Shown here piece by piece: positions 47,166 to 59,018 of a stretch of 64,000 bases of DNA. A program made the position numbers and the translations under genes. A model generated the notes under the pieces. It saw only the letters and a program-made list of their open reading frames with translations. It was not told the DNA's origin and did no database searches. This stretch comes from Lytechinus variegatus (lineage: Eukaryota; Echinodermata; Echinoidea; Temnopleuroida; Toxopneustidae): contig NC_054741.1 in NCBI RefSeq assembly GCF_018143015.1, positions 8,380,683 to 8,444,682 on the forward strand. Reading direction: 5' to 3'. Each line of letters begins with the position of its first letter. Positions within the stretch are counted from its first letter, which is position 1.

Positions 47166-47948
47166 ATATATATATATACAGTGCGTCCCAGAATAAACGA
47201 AACCGAGATTTAGCGATCATTTATCATAATTTAATCATAAATAGAATAGACAAATGACCTACCAATTTAAAGCTTAGAATCTCCTCTTTCATCTGATATT
47301 ACTTAGGTTATTTCTTATTCACGCATGAGTGAGCAAAAACAATTTGAAGAAAGGATACCAAAAAGTCATTTGGCGGGGGGTATCTGGGTTTCAAAAAGAA
47401 ACCCACATTTCTAAAAAATGGACACTATGTGCTCTTTAATTTGGTACCTAAATTACCGGAAATGGTCAAGAAATAAAAAAGTTCTGGTCATTTTAAATAA
47501 GGCTTGTATTTCCATAATTTCATGAGATAAACGTGTTTTCACCGGTTTCCCACAGAAGCTTTCGCATGGTGAACAAAAGATTTAATGCATGGCTGATTGT
47601 CAACAAAACAGAGTGTCGAGTGAGTTTGAAAGCCAGCCTGGAGAACCTCTTAATTTTATGAAATTATTGAAATTCAAGCCTTATTTCAAATAACAAGAAC
47701 TTTGTTATTTCTTGACCATTTTCTGTAATTTAGGTATCAAATTAAAGAGGAGATATTGAACTTTTCAAAAATGTGGTTTTCTTTTTGAAACCCAGATACC
47801 CCCCGCCAAATGAATTTTTGATATCCTTTTTTCAAATTGTATTTGCTCACTCATGCGTGAATGAGAAATAATCTAAGTAATATCAGATGAAAGAGGAGAT
47901 TCTAAGCTTTAATTTGGTAGGTCATTTGTCTATTTTATTTATGATTAA

Positions 47949-49541
47949 AGGGGAATCCAGCCTTGGCGATAAAACGTTGTGTTGGGAAGGAGAAAAATAA
48001 ATTGAACAGAATTTTGAAAGTTTGAAAGAAATCGGACAAGCAATTAAAAAGTTATAGCTGCTTTAAAATTGAGATCACTAATAGTATGTAGATTTCAAAT
48101 TGGCAACTGGGTAAGTAAATTATGACAAGGGGCAAGGACAACTTTCCCATAGGCCATGTACTTTATTATCAGGGATTTGTGGTTTTCTCCTAAGTACCCT
48201 TTCCCCTGGGGCCATAATCTAAATATAATCCAGGTAGTATACAGTGCGTATCAAAAAAAAGTTTACACTTTGAAAAAATCCTGTGAAATTATACATATGT
48301 AATATCCTGAAGATTTTTCCACATTTTAAGATCGGTACAGATCCATTAATGCAAATGACGATATAACTGTCGAAAAATATTTCCGCTTGAGTGAGCACCA
48401 CTTACTTTTGAAAAGTTAGTGAAAAATGATTTGCGCAGAACTTTGAAATAGTTGTGCGAATAAAAGTAGACCTTAATCATGAAGAGCACATGGAATTTAG
48501 CAAGTAAAACTGATTTGAAGATACCTTCTACCTTCTTTGACTTGTTTCCTTGCCCAAAACACTTCGGAGAGTGCATTTCGCCCAACCCACTCCCCCACAC
48601 ACTGGGGCCATCGTGACGATATTTGCTTTTCACTGAGCTGTGATTTACATGGAATGGCTTAAGCTTGATTTTCAGTTTGTTAATCATTGCTAAGCTTGGG
48701 AAAAGTGTCGAGAAACAAGTAATAAATGAAAAATGAAATGTAAACCCACTTTCAATGATAAAAACTTAGTGAAAAAATTCTGGAGATGTCTGATATAAAC
48801 TTTTGTTCAGAGTCAGTGATGTCCTCAGATCCAGCTGGCAAAAATAGGGTAAAAGGTTGTGCTACCTATGTGTTGAAATTTCAATTTTGGTGGCAAAATT
48901 GTTACAAAATGCTTGAATGTATCCGTTTTATTTCATTTGACTAAAAGTGCAAGGGAAAAGTATGATAAATCTTTCGTAGGGTAAGTTTGATTTCGCCCTT
49001 TCCCCTTTGTACAGAATGAAAACAAGCATTTCTGCGCAAACAGATTTCTGCGAGCTTTACAGAAATGTACAGTGCTCACTCAAGTGTAACATTCTGACAA
49101 AACTTTTACCTTCATTGGATAGATGAGACCCAAATCCAAGATTATATGTGAAAAGTTTACCCACATGTTGTATATTTTTTAATTCCCAGGGTTTTTTCAA
49201 AGTGTAAACTTTTTTTTCGATACGCACTGTAGTGATGATTTGTCTAATGTCCTCATGAAAGAAAAATATAATTTGAAATAAAACTTTGGGGAAACATGAC
49301 ATTTTAGCCATAATATGTATTTGAGTACATAGAAGAGTAGTCCTTGCCTTACATCACTATGACATCCCATATGCGGCCAATTTGAAGTCTCCATGAGTAT
49401 AGTGATTACCAATATTTACAACTTTTAAAAAATCATAACTTTCTTGTTGTTTGTTCAATACTGTTCAAACTTTCACCTATCAACTTGTCTGATTTTTCTG
49501 TTTCTTATAAAAACAAATTTTTATTTGGGTTGGATTCCCCT
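47949..49541. mobile_element. Element B, TTAA-flanked, inserted in A
   Basis: Starts AGGGGAATCCAGCC and ends GGTTGGATTCCCCT; TTAA lies on both sides (47945-47948 and 49542-49545), a target-site duplication. It interrupts the right arm of A, which resumes with GATAAATGATCGC. Subterminal arms also pair. Non-coding, piggyBac-type target. Confidence 0.75.
48242..49229. mobile_element. Element C, Tc1/mariner-type, inserted in B
   Basis: Inverted ends of about 38 bases, nearly perfect: CAGTGCGTATC, A-run, GTTTACACTTTG on the left and the complement on the right. TA on both sides. Subterminal CTTGAGTGAGCAC blocks also pair. About 990 bases with no transposase frame recognised, so non-autonomous. 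Confidence 0.75.
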
Positions 49542-49607
49542 TTAAGTAAAGATAAATGATCGCTAAATCTCGGTTTCGTTTTTTCTGGGACGCACTGTAT
49601 ATATATA

Positions 49608-49757
49608 CAAGGCGTCCCACAAAAAACGAAACCGAGATTTATCATAACTTAATCACAAATACATTAGACAAATGACCTACCATTTTAAAGCTTAGAATCT
49701 CCTCTTTCATCTTTCATCGCTAAATCTCGGTTTCGTTTTCTTTTCTGGGACGCACTG
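49608..49757. mobile_element. Deletion derivative of element A
   Basis: A 150-base copy with ends CAAGGCGTCCCACAAAA and TTTTCTGGGACGCACTG and only the outer parts of the A arms, 10 bases after the full A copy, again inside (TA)n. Confidence 0.65.
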
Positions 49758-52307
49758 TATATATATGTGTATATATAATATTATATCGTATATATGTATA
49801 TATGTATATCGTCACCTAAATAGGGACATTTTAATGGTTATTTGTTCAAAAAGGAAGAGCATTAGTATCTCCTAATGAAATCAGCGCGTGATGAAAAATT
49901 TTGACAATTTATCCATGCAGAAAAAATATCTATTTCCGAATTGTTTTAAGAATAAATGAAAAGTAACGTATATCAAAATGCAAACCAGCACCTACGTTTG
50001 TTTGTTCGAATTTTAGAAGAGAATAAGTATATCACTAATCAATAGTTGGCATGAATAGTCTTCCCTGGGTAAATACATGCAAGATTCATTTTTAAAATGT
50101 GTTGGAAACTGCGTTACCGTTGTAATAGCATAGGACGGGGTATTAATCACTTTCACTGGTACAGTATTCCTTTTCTGCGCCTTTAAATGCCTTTGCCCTT
50201 TCTCTTCATTTCCCCCTTTACTTTTTTGCGTCTCCTTTCCCCTTTTTTCGCCACACTGAAAGCGGTGCCCGGGGTACGTGTCCATCTCCCCCCCCCCTGA
50301 TACGCCACTGAAAAGGAGCACTCGTAGACAAATACAAAATAAGAGCATTTACTTACAAAGATTAATTAGATTCTCGACATGCTAGACTTAACGCATTTAT
50401 GCCTCCGCCATAATCATGATAATGGCCATTGCAAGATTAAGGTCCTGTAACATAATGTAAGCGATCGTTGGTCATTCTCATACGATGATTGCTAGGCTTT
50501 GTGTACCGGGCAATAGAATATTTAGTCGCCCAACCTTTTTTTTAATTATAATAAAATCTATCCTGCCCCGATCCTCGCCTGTCCGGATATGGATCCATGT
50601 AAAATTGAGCTAAAGTCGATACATGAAGGTGAATTCCTGTATAGAGATATGTGATATTTTTTTAAAAGTAGTTTCTTTTATATTGAGAATGGGATACTTT
50701 GTGGTTGACGTGTTATTTAGATAAAATCCTGCAATTTTATCAAAACTGCACCCCCCCCCCCTTTAAAATTTAAAAGAAGGCTGGATTTTAATTCACCCTT
50801 CACAAACTTGATAGACATGATGGATGGTAAATTGTAGGTGACACCCACACAATAAAAAGAGGGAGCAAAACTTTTTTCGATGGTGAGGTTTTATTTTATT
50901 TCATTACTCCTTTAAATTCTACATTATGCTATTTTTATAGTCTTTTTATGTAGTTGTTCGTATATAGGTCAGTATTTTACTTGTGACATAAAGCAGGAAT
51001 ACAAACTAACGACGATTGATTACAACATACTCGTACAAAGATGAAAACGGTAGATTAATAGTAAACTATGAGAAATCATTTTGCCGTTAAAATGATTTTA
51101 ATAAATGTGTATGAAATGTTATCATTCCGTGATCGATTTCTTGAACTGTATAACAAATATAATTTGTCTTTATTACAATGTTGGAAGCTTTTGTGATTAA
51201 TCTTGCCTCTTCTGTTTGTTCCCTCCACTATTTACTTGTATTCCATACAATTTGACGAATCCAGTATGTTTGAAAAATAAATAAATTAATGCTTCATTGT
51301 CATGTTCTCTATTCACGTCAGCCGCTGTTGACGTAGGAGTGTACAAGTACATTCTTCTTTGGATTTGTATATGTATAATGTCCCCCCTCTCTCTCCTCTT
51401 AATCTTCCTCTTACTTACACCCCCCCCCCTTCTATCGACTATCCTTAAATGGTTTCCGCTGATTTCGATGGTTGGACACACACGCACACACAAACTGAAA
51501 TACGGACACGAAGGCCTATATTCGTTTTTGTACTTTCCATTATTCTATAAACATTATTCATATTTTATGTATGTTACTTGATTGTATCCCTTTTTTTATC
51601 TTTTGAGTCTTTTTACTTGAAGTTAAAATTGAACAATGAAGATTAAAAATCATATGATGCATCAGAATAACCTGGAATTTTAATAATGGAGTAAAATCAA
51701 GGGTTGGTCTAATTTAAATTCGAAAGCCCACATGTGAGGAGATGGTTATATGTTTTAATGACTAGTTCCAGATATTTAATATTCATAGTTGAGCTTGTAT
51801 ATTAAATTGTCTTCAATAAAACTGATATGGAATCATTGGTTCTCTTTGAAAAGATTGTACAGATGCAGCTTATGTTCAACAATATTATGTTGTGGTGTAT
51901 CTTTACTAAACGTTCCAGACGAATTTGAACGTTTGGGAAATAGTGTCTTTTTTGTACTAGTTGATAGTTCTGCATACAAGGTAGGCAATTAATTCCACTC
52001 ATATGAAGATTGCGTCCATTGGCGACAATCGGTATAGTTTGAAATTGAAAGTAGTCATGATAGCGTTTCTTCATCAATACCGGATAATTAACATCAACGA
52101 TGGTTAACCGATGGTGAAATGCATCACTCTGTGTAATTGCAGACCACTTTTCATCACTATCTCCATCATTTATTCAACATGTACAATATACTTGAGCTAA
52201 TGAACAGGCTGGAATGATCGTGCACTTAAAATAAAAGAGAAATCCAATCCATTTGAGAGCTCGAGTAGAAAGCAGTAGGTCTTAATAAACCAGTGAGCCA
52301 TTAACCT
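49758..52307. other. Intergenic sequence without recognised gene
   Basis: Begins with a TA-rich microsatellite (49758-49808). C-runs near 50288, 50750 and 51420. No exon or RNA gene recognised. Confidence 0.4.
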
Positions 52308-52455
52308 GGGGTCCGTTGCAGAAAGAGTTGCGTTTAAACGCAAGTCAAAAATATAAATCGAAAGTCCCAAATGCACGCTTTTGATTGGTTGAAAACCAAG
52401 TTACGCATGATTTTTAAAGTTGCAATTGATTGCAACTCTTTCTGCAAAGGACCCC
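52308..52455. mobile_element. MITE with GGGGTCCGTTGCAGAAAGAG ends
   Basis: The left end GGGGTCCGTTGCAGAAAGAG and right end CTCTTTCTGCAAAGGACCCC are inverted copies over about 24 bases with two differences. The 148-base interior has TTTGATTGGTTGAAAA. Well preserved. Confidence 0.7.
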
Positions 52456-52621
52456 ACATTGATCGCTTCCGGAATTAGCTTTTCGAATTCCGCCATGTTT
52501 TTCATGGCCATTGGAGTATGTTCTTCCATTTTGCCAGTGGTTTTGCACGTATATCTGACAAACATCAACAAAGTAAGGTGTACCCAAACGCCAAAATAGA
52601 GGAATTAAGCTGACTAAAATA

Positions 52622-53170
52622 AAGGTCAAGTCCACCCCAGAAAAAAAAACTGATTGTAATCTAGAAAAATCAAGCAAGCATATAACACTGACTTTTTTTT
52701 AAATCAAAATCTCAGTGATGTAAAATAAGAAAGTTACGACAATTTAAAGTTTCGCTTATTTTCTCAAAACAGTTATATGCACATGCCCATTGATGTGCAA
52801 ATGAGCCAGTCGATGATGTCACTTACTACTTCTTTTCGTTTTTATTGTTTGAATTATTACAATAGTTCATTTTTTTTACAGATTTGATAATAAGGACCAA
52901 CTTGACTGAACCATAACGTGTCAAAAACAATGATAATATGTTCAGGGAGGAATCTTTTTTTTTCACAGGACAACGGGGATAAAATTAGAATATTTCACAT
53001 GATTATCATAATGAGTGATGTCATCAGTCCCCTCATTTGCATACCGACCATGTGAGTTTAACTCTTTTTTTTTTAGTGTCATAAATTTCTCATTTTACAT
53101 CAGACCTACGAAATTTTTAGTATTATGCTTGTTGGATTTTTCTCTTTTTATTCAAATCAACCTTTTGTTG
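52622..53170. mobile_element. TTAA-family MITE, AAGTCCACCCC, second copy
   Basis: AAGGTCAAGTCCACCCCAG, then AACAGTTATATGCACATGCC and TGATGTCACTTACTAC; the right part has TTGTTGGATTTTTCTCTTTT and ATTCAAATCAACCTTTTG. Same order as 39212-39782 but more diverged. Confidence 0.6.
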
Positions 53171-53767
53171 GGTCCTTATATGGAAAGGATAATCCTTAGA
53201 CTCTTGTAAACATAAATGTCTACAACGGGCAAATGTAGTTGTTTGAATGCTGCAAATAAGTCGGTTTCCTTACACAAAAAAAAATGAACACGTTGTAAGC
53301 TAGTCACAACAAGGGGAGGAGGGGGTGAGCTGTGGGTGGTGGTGAGCTTGTGTGGGTGTCTGGGGAGAGAGATGAGGGGGGAGGGGGTAAGGTGAGTGTG
53401 TAGGGACGTTTTAAGATAATAACCTTCCTCTTATTAACCGTTAAAATAATCTTTTATCCATTTTTATATTTCTTGTACAATAATTTTCTATTCAGGAAAA
53501 AGTCATCTTTTACAAAGTATGTATTTTTTTCTTTATTTTGTCGATTGATATGGGTTTTTCCCCCTATAGTTTCACATTGTCACAGAAGAAAAATTTGGCA
53601 GTTTGATTTCATTTGTAACCATTTAAAAAATATTTGTAATCTCATTGACATTGATATATATATATATATTTGTTGTACACATGCAAAGAATGCAAACATG
53701 CAAATTTATATGAATTGTTATTGATTCGAAAGAGGAAGAAAAAATATTTTAAATAAAATTCTTGTGG

Positions 53768-53839
53768 TGCCGTGGGAGAGAGGTCTATAAGGCGCCCGAC
53801 TGCACTATGAAAGTCCGGGGTTCGAAACCCGGCACGGCT
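53768..53839 (+). mobile_element. tRNA-like head of a SINE or tRNA pseudogene
   Basis: Resembles a tRNA-Leu/Ser head: GAGAGGTCTATAAGGCGCC (A-box region) and GGGGTTCGAAACCCGG with a good T arm (CCGGG/CCCGG). The acceptor strands pair in six of seven positions, but the anticodon stem is poor and the loop too long. The sequence after it (TTGACCGAGGCG) is not a pol III terminator, so a SINE head is more likely than a working tRNA. Confidence 0.5.
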
Positions 53840-53859
53840 CTTGACCGAGGCGTATTTCT

Positions 53860-55100
53860 ATACATTGCTCTTTCATCTTGCATCAAATAAAAGAAAGTGT
53901 TTAGTGCATTATTGATACCAGCGTGTACACGTGTTTTAAAAAAAATATTTGTATTTGATTTATCAATTATTTGGATTTCGACTATTTTTTTCTTAAAACG
54001 TGAACAAAAACGTAAAAAGTACCATCTTATTGTGATTGTTTGCATGGTCAGCCCCCCCCCCTCCCTATGTGCTAAATCATATTTTCAACGATTTTGAGTT
54101 CCATCAGCTTTATATCAGGTATGAAGATGGGAGGTGTAAATATCCATGGACACCCCCCCCCCCACACACACACACACACACAAGGACAAAATGAATTTCC
54201 ACGACCAAGAAAAAAATGATATAAAGAAAAAAATAGAGTTGATATGTTATTTTTTTAATATGTAGGCTTATAATGTCACATAATATTAACAATATTGATT
54301 TTGCTCACTCGATCCGCTCTCGCGCATCATTTCAGAAAATTTTCCCCTTACGCCAAGTCTAGCCCCCTCAAAAATATGGGCTTATTATAACCACTGGAAG
54401 TGAGTGTCACCAGCAGACTATTCGAGGAGTGAACAAGAGGGAGAGAAGGGTAGAGGTCTGAGTTATACCACTACACAATGCTATTTCAATTGAGAAAAAA
54501 AATACATCGATCATCTTTAGGTTGTCTTGCTCGGATAATGTGGCACCCCCCCTAAAATGCAATCATATTATTAATTTCTAAGACAGGAATAATTTGAGGT
54601 ACATGTACTGGATATACGTACGTCTCATTTAGCATAGTCCTGTATAGTCAAGAAAATAGTAAATGCAGTCCAATTTATGTTCAAAAGTTTGCAGAAAGGG
54701 TAACCAGTAAGTCGTGAGTATATAACCGCACACCTGGCCCAAGATCCGATTTCGTAAACTGATATTGCTTATTTTTAAAACTTGATAATGAAAATCATAT
54801 TTTTATGTGAGGTTAACTGTAAAGCTGACATTTTATTTTTTTTTTAATTTTGCCGGAAAGACCAAATGTTCAAATCAAAGACAATTGTGCGATTTCAATG
54901 CGACTATAGATATTTAATTCCTTTTTATTCTAAATAAGGATGGTATTGCATATTCACAAACATGAACATAAATATTCGTACGATGATTTCGAACTATATA
55001 TTGCCTATATTAATATATTCGCATCAAATTTTATTACGTCTTATTCCAAAATTGAGTTACAAAAGATGTCCGGTGGCCTTTCTAAGTCGTAGGCCTATTT
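53860..55100. other. Intergenic sequence without recognised gene
   Basis: C-runs near 54053 and 54151 followed by (CA)n at 54163-54182; otherwise AT-rich with nothing recognised. Confidence 0.4.
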
Positions 55101-55104
55101 AATT

Positions 55105-55350
55105 TCTTCTTCTTCTCCTTCTTCTTCTCCTTCTTCTCCTTCTCCTTCTTCTTCTCCTTCCCCTTCTTCTCCTCATCATCCTTCTTCGTCGTCTTCTTCT
55201 TCTTCTCCCCCATGCATGGATCAGTGCCTGATTGTCCTCATCATGGTATCGTTATCATCAGGACACCATCATCATCATTATCATCGTCATCATCACCACC
55301 ACTACCATCATCACCACCACCACCACCATCGTCATCATCATTACTTTTAT
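55105..55350. repeat. (TTC)n tract followed by (ATC)/(CAC)n microsatellite
   Basis: TTCTTCTCC-type triplets to about 55208, then CATCATCAT and CACCACCAC triplets from about 55253. Translation gives Ser/Pro or His runs, an artefact. Confidence 0.75.
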
Positions 55351-56596
55351 TATATTATCAACATCATCATCAACTGCATTATTGTCGGCATCAACGTCAT
55401 CATCATTCTAGCTACAATATCTTACATGACTTTCGTATTGCCCGTGCATGGAAAAGTCTTCGTGCAATAACAGACCACAAAAGAATATCATTTGAAAGAT
55501 AGGTCCAACGATAATTACAAGGTTCCAGCATTTTGAAGTTTGGACACAAAGCTGGTACCCCCCCCCCAAAAAAAAAAAATGATAATAATAAAAACTATGA
55601 ACGAAACCGTGTTTATTGTGTTTGGGTGATGACTATACCTATCTAAAACTGATTCACGAATCCCCAGAGTAATATCAGTGAGCGCACGATATAACGTTGC
55701 TTCGTCGATCAAGCGACAAGTGACAAGATCTCGAATTAACATATAACGATTGTTTCTTTCATTATGGTTTTATTACAACACGGCCTGTCCATAAACCTTG
55801 CAGGCTTGACGAATTAAGAAAGTGAGACGACCGCCACACCCCTTCTATAGACTCCTTCATGCCCAAGTGGCAGATCAAGGTGGGGGCACATCCGGACCGT
55901 ACCCCCCCCCCCTTCGAGAGAGAGAGAGAGAGTCTTAAAAACAGCGGAATTAACAGCACCCTTCGCGAACCCCCCCCCCTCCCCCCCCCCGTTATCTATA
56001 TCAAGACCTCTAGCTTGCTCTATAATATCAAGTCAACTGACAATCAAATTTAAGGTTTCTATCGAAGTTAAGTTAGGCCAACTTTGGTGGTTAGGCCTCA
56101 ATTTTACTCATCGACTCTGTGATATTTGCAATAAAAAACTTCATATAAGGCAATTTCAAATATGATTATGAGACCTCTTTTCATATTAAGAATCGATCAC
56201 GTTTAAACTCGTGCAAGACAAAGATTTGTCAAAAAGTTGGTTCTCGATAGAAACAATTATCTGGGAGACTTGATATATCATGTGTAGGCCCTGTCGATTT
56301 TTGACTCGTCGAAATCTGATTTAAAGGGCATAAGAACATAAGAGCCAACAACCCGCATCACGTCCCCAGCTATCTGGTCAGGTTTATTACCCATAATGCA
56401 ACACTCTGAGCAGTCTTGTTTAGTCTTGTAAGAGAGACCCACTTGAATGATAACATAATTCACAAGTAGATACATTCATATCGCAATGATCATAACAAAA
56501 TGATTATAACAAAAATTGTTCTTTTGCTCTCTCAAAAAATTGATTTCTCTACATTATTAATGAAATCAAAATCTATTCTATTTTACCTTTTAATGA

Positions 56597-57091
56597 AAAA
56601 GAGCTAATCTAGTTCCTTACCAAAAGCCTCTTGGAGTGAAATTAGGGACCAATCCCTCTGGAGTGAACTGTACGTCCTTTTAGAGTGCATTATGACCATG
56701 GCCCTAGGAAGCGGGGGTGCTAAAGCATCCCCTCAACAAAAAATTATTTGGGGGTGCTGCATGTACTATTTTCCATAGGCAGCACCCATGTATTCTGGAA
56801 TATGGGAAGAGTGACAAATGTGACCAAAATGACCTTCATTTTGTAGTAACCCCGTCCCCTGTTTTTTTTTTTTTTACTTTTCAAATTTACATCAGCACCC
56901 CCAGTAAAAAAAAATCGTTCCCAGGGCCCCAATTATGACTCCTATTGGAACTACGTGTGCCTCTTCTTGCAGGTTACTCCAAAAGGAGTCATAATGCACT
57001 CTAAATGGGTACTGTACAGTTTACTCCAAAGGGATTGGTCCTTAGCATCACTTCAAACGGAGTGTGATATAGGGACTAGATTAGCTCTTTT
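56597..57091. mobile_element. Outer inverted-repeat element of a two-level nest
   Basis: Left arm AAAAGAGCTAATCTAGT, AGGGACCAATCCCT, GAGTGCATTATGAC; right arm the inverse: GTCATAATGCACTC, AGGGATTGGTCCT, ACTAGATTAGCTCTTTT. Arms are about 100 bases. The centre is interrupted by the insertion at 56697-56931. Confidence 0.7.
56697..56931. mobile_element. Short hAT-like element, copy 2, inserted in the outer element
   Basis: Flanked by ATTATGAC on both sides (56689-56696 and 56932-56939), an 8-base target-site duplication as in hAT. The ends CATGGCCCTAGGAAGCGGGG and CGTTCCCAGGGCCCCA match copy 1 (24358-24674) in reverse orientation. Confidence 0.7.
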
Positions 57092-57167
57092 GCATTATTC
57101 TTACAGATATCTCAGAATGTAGGCCTATTTGAAGGTTATTTACATCATAAGATCATGATGATCCGGG

Positions 57168-57268
57168 AGTGTTTCATCAACATCAACTTTCCTTGATTTT
57201 GATTGGCTAAGAATACAATGGGACTTGTCGGATAAAACGTCCGACAAGCCCTTTTATGAAAGCCCCCC
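57168..57268. mobile_element. MITE, GGGAGTGTTTCATCAAC family, copy 2
   Basis: GGGAGTGTTTCATCAAC, TTTTGATTGGCTAAG and GACTTGTCGGATAAAACG in the same order as at 6259-6408, ending near CTTTTATGAAAG. Confidence 0.5.
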
Positions 57269-57476
57269 CCCCCTGTTCGCCCCCTCGTCCAAAATGGTCA
57301 ACATTTTCTTGTTTTTGTATCTTCCATTAAGGGGAAAGGAACCCCTGGTTTATAAGGCCCGAACGTTAACAGTCCTCAACATTCAAATCCTTGTTCACAA
57401 CGTGTGAATTATATAGGAATCACCCCATGATTTTGTTCTGTGAAGTTGGATAAGTTTGCTAGAAATTCCATTACCA

Positions 57477-57637
57477 CAGGGGCCGCGGAACAGTTTTCAA
57501 AGGGGGGAGGGGGGGGGGGGCTGACCATGCAAAAAATCACAATCCTATGGTAATTTTACGTTTTTGTACACGGTTTTGGAAAAAAGGTGGGGGCTGAAGC
57601 CCCCCAGCCCCCCCCCCCCCCCCTTCCGCTGCCCCTG
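57477..57637. mobile_element. Short element with CAGGGGCCGCGGAA ends
   Basis: The left end CAGGGGCCGCGGAA and right end TTCCGCTGCCCCTG are inverted copies. G- and C-runs lie inside each end. Non-coding, hAT-like by its terminal CAGGG; target duplication not clear. Confidence 0.5.
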
Positions 57638-58429
57638 TACCATACCTCAATTTTATCATAAAGTAAGAAAAAAATGTAGGAAGAGAAGCGTTAGGTGTTA
57701 GAACTAATAAATCAGTAAATAAAGAATTGCATAGATTATACGTTGCTTATTTCAGGAAGAGCAGTATGATAGGCCTACCCAATGAGCCGTGTCAGACAAT
57801 ATAAAAAGAATAAGATGACCTAATTACTATATATCACGAGGGCGCCCAAGTATTTCGCATATAAATTGATCAAGGGATACACTCCTGTAAAGTAATGGAC
57901 CGAAACTTGACAGGTCAGCAGCAAAAAGAAGACGGGGGGGGGGGATCACCATAAAAGTAATTAAATTGACCGACTGTTGCCATGATGAGATGATGGAGAC
58001 TTTTCGCTCAGCAATGTACGGATCCGAGATTCAAGAACAGAATAAATGTATCGTCAAAATACTCGTTACTTTGTCGATAATGGGTGAATCAAATAATATT
58101 TGCTCTGAAACTGTGGACGAAACTTAGTTGATCTTTAATTGTCGACATTTTCCCTGATCTTGAATTCTCCATATACTTTGCTATAAAGCGAAAACTCCCA
58201 AATTCTCTTTCAGACTCGGATACTGAAAATACTTCTCTAAAATTACATACACGATGGGTCAACACTCAAAGGTTTGAAAGCCCGGAAGTATCATGTAACC
58301 ATGGTAACAGGTTATTTATTTATACGAGAGTAATCCGCGAATGTACATTAAGTGCATGGATGGGTGCATGGACGACTTGGGAAATATTCCACGAATCAAT
58401 GAGTGGTAATACCAGACCGGGGGGAGGCA

Positions 58430-58890
58430 AACTCAGATTTGGAGTAGTCTACAAATGTAGACCCACATCTGCAGTGTGTGTAACTCAGCTGATTCAACGA
58501 GTCTGCATAGCAAACTATGTCTACTGAGGCTCTGAAATGGCTCGCTTCGCTCGCCCTTTCAGGCTGTGCTTCGCAAACCAGTAGCAGATCCCACCTCACG
58601 AGCCATTCAGAGTCTGCATAGCGGACTAGATTTGGAGAGGTAAAGAGGGCATGAGCTAGTCTGCAGGCACATACCCTTGGTTTTTGCAATTCGCATAATG
58701 CACAATGCAGATCGAGTCTGAAATAGTGAGACTAGTTTCACTATGTACTGTGGCTGGCTCTCTTGTTTTGTTTTTGTTTTTACATAAACAGAGAGTTTGA
58801 CGTCTAGTCTTCACTCTAGACATAGTACTATAATTATTGGTTATAGTATTAAATATGAGTCTGTGCTTGCAGACTAGAGGTGCATGTTCT
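58430..58890. repeat. Cluster of short GTCTGCATAGC / TAGTCTGCAG repeats
   Basis: GAGTCTGCATAGC, GCGGACTAGATT, CTAGTCTGCAGGC, GAGTCTGAAATAG, TCTAGTCTTCACTCTAGAC and TTGCAGACTAGAGG occur on both strands within 450 bases, just upstream of the LINE fragment. Nature unknown. Confidence 0.35.
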
Positions 58891-59018
58891 GCCAAATTGG
58901 CTATATGAAATGAGAAATGAAGGGATTATAATGACTAGATTTCTGTAAATTGGGTTGTTTGGTTACTGGAACTTACCAAATGGGAATCTTACTCTAGAAA
59001 CTGAGAATAATATGCAAT

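Larger units (their letters stand above)
47179..49597. mobile_element. Outer element A of a three-level nest (CAGTGCGTCCCA ends)
   Basis: Starts CAGTGCGTCCCAGAA and ends in the inverse complement TTCTGGGACGCACTG, flanked by TA within a (TA)n run. Beyond the termini, long arms pair: CATTTGGCGGGGGGTATCTG with CAGATACCCCCCGCCAAATG, and AGCTTAGAATCTCC-type blocks. Tc1/mariner-like ends. With element B removed it would be about 820 bases, non-coding. Confidence 0.75.

Noticed and set aside
53768-53839. Functional tRNA-Leu or tRNA-Ser gene
   Set aside because: The anticodon stem and loop do not fold properly, the long variable arm is missing and no T-run terminator follows.
55212-55502. Open frames rich in Ser/Pro or His
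   Set aside because: Same artefact from the TTC and ATC/CAC triplet tracts.
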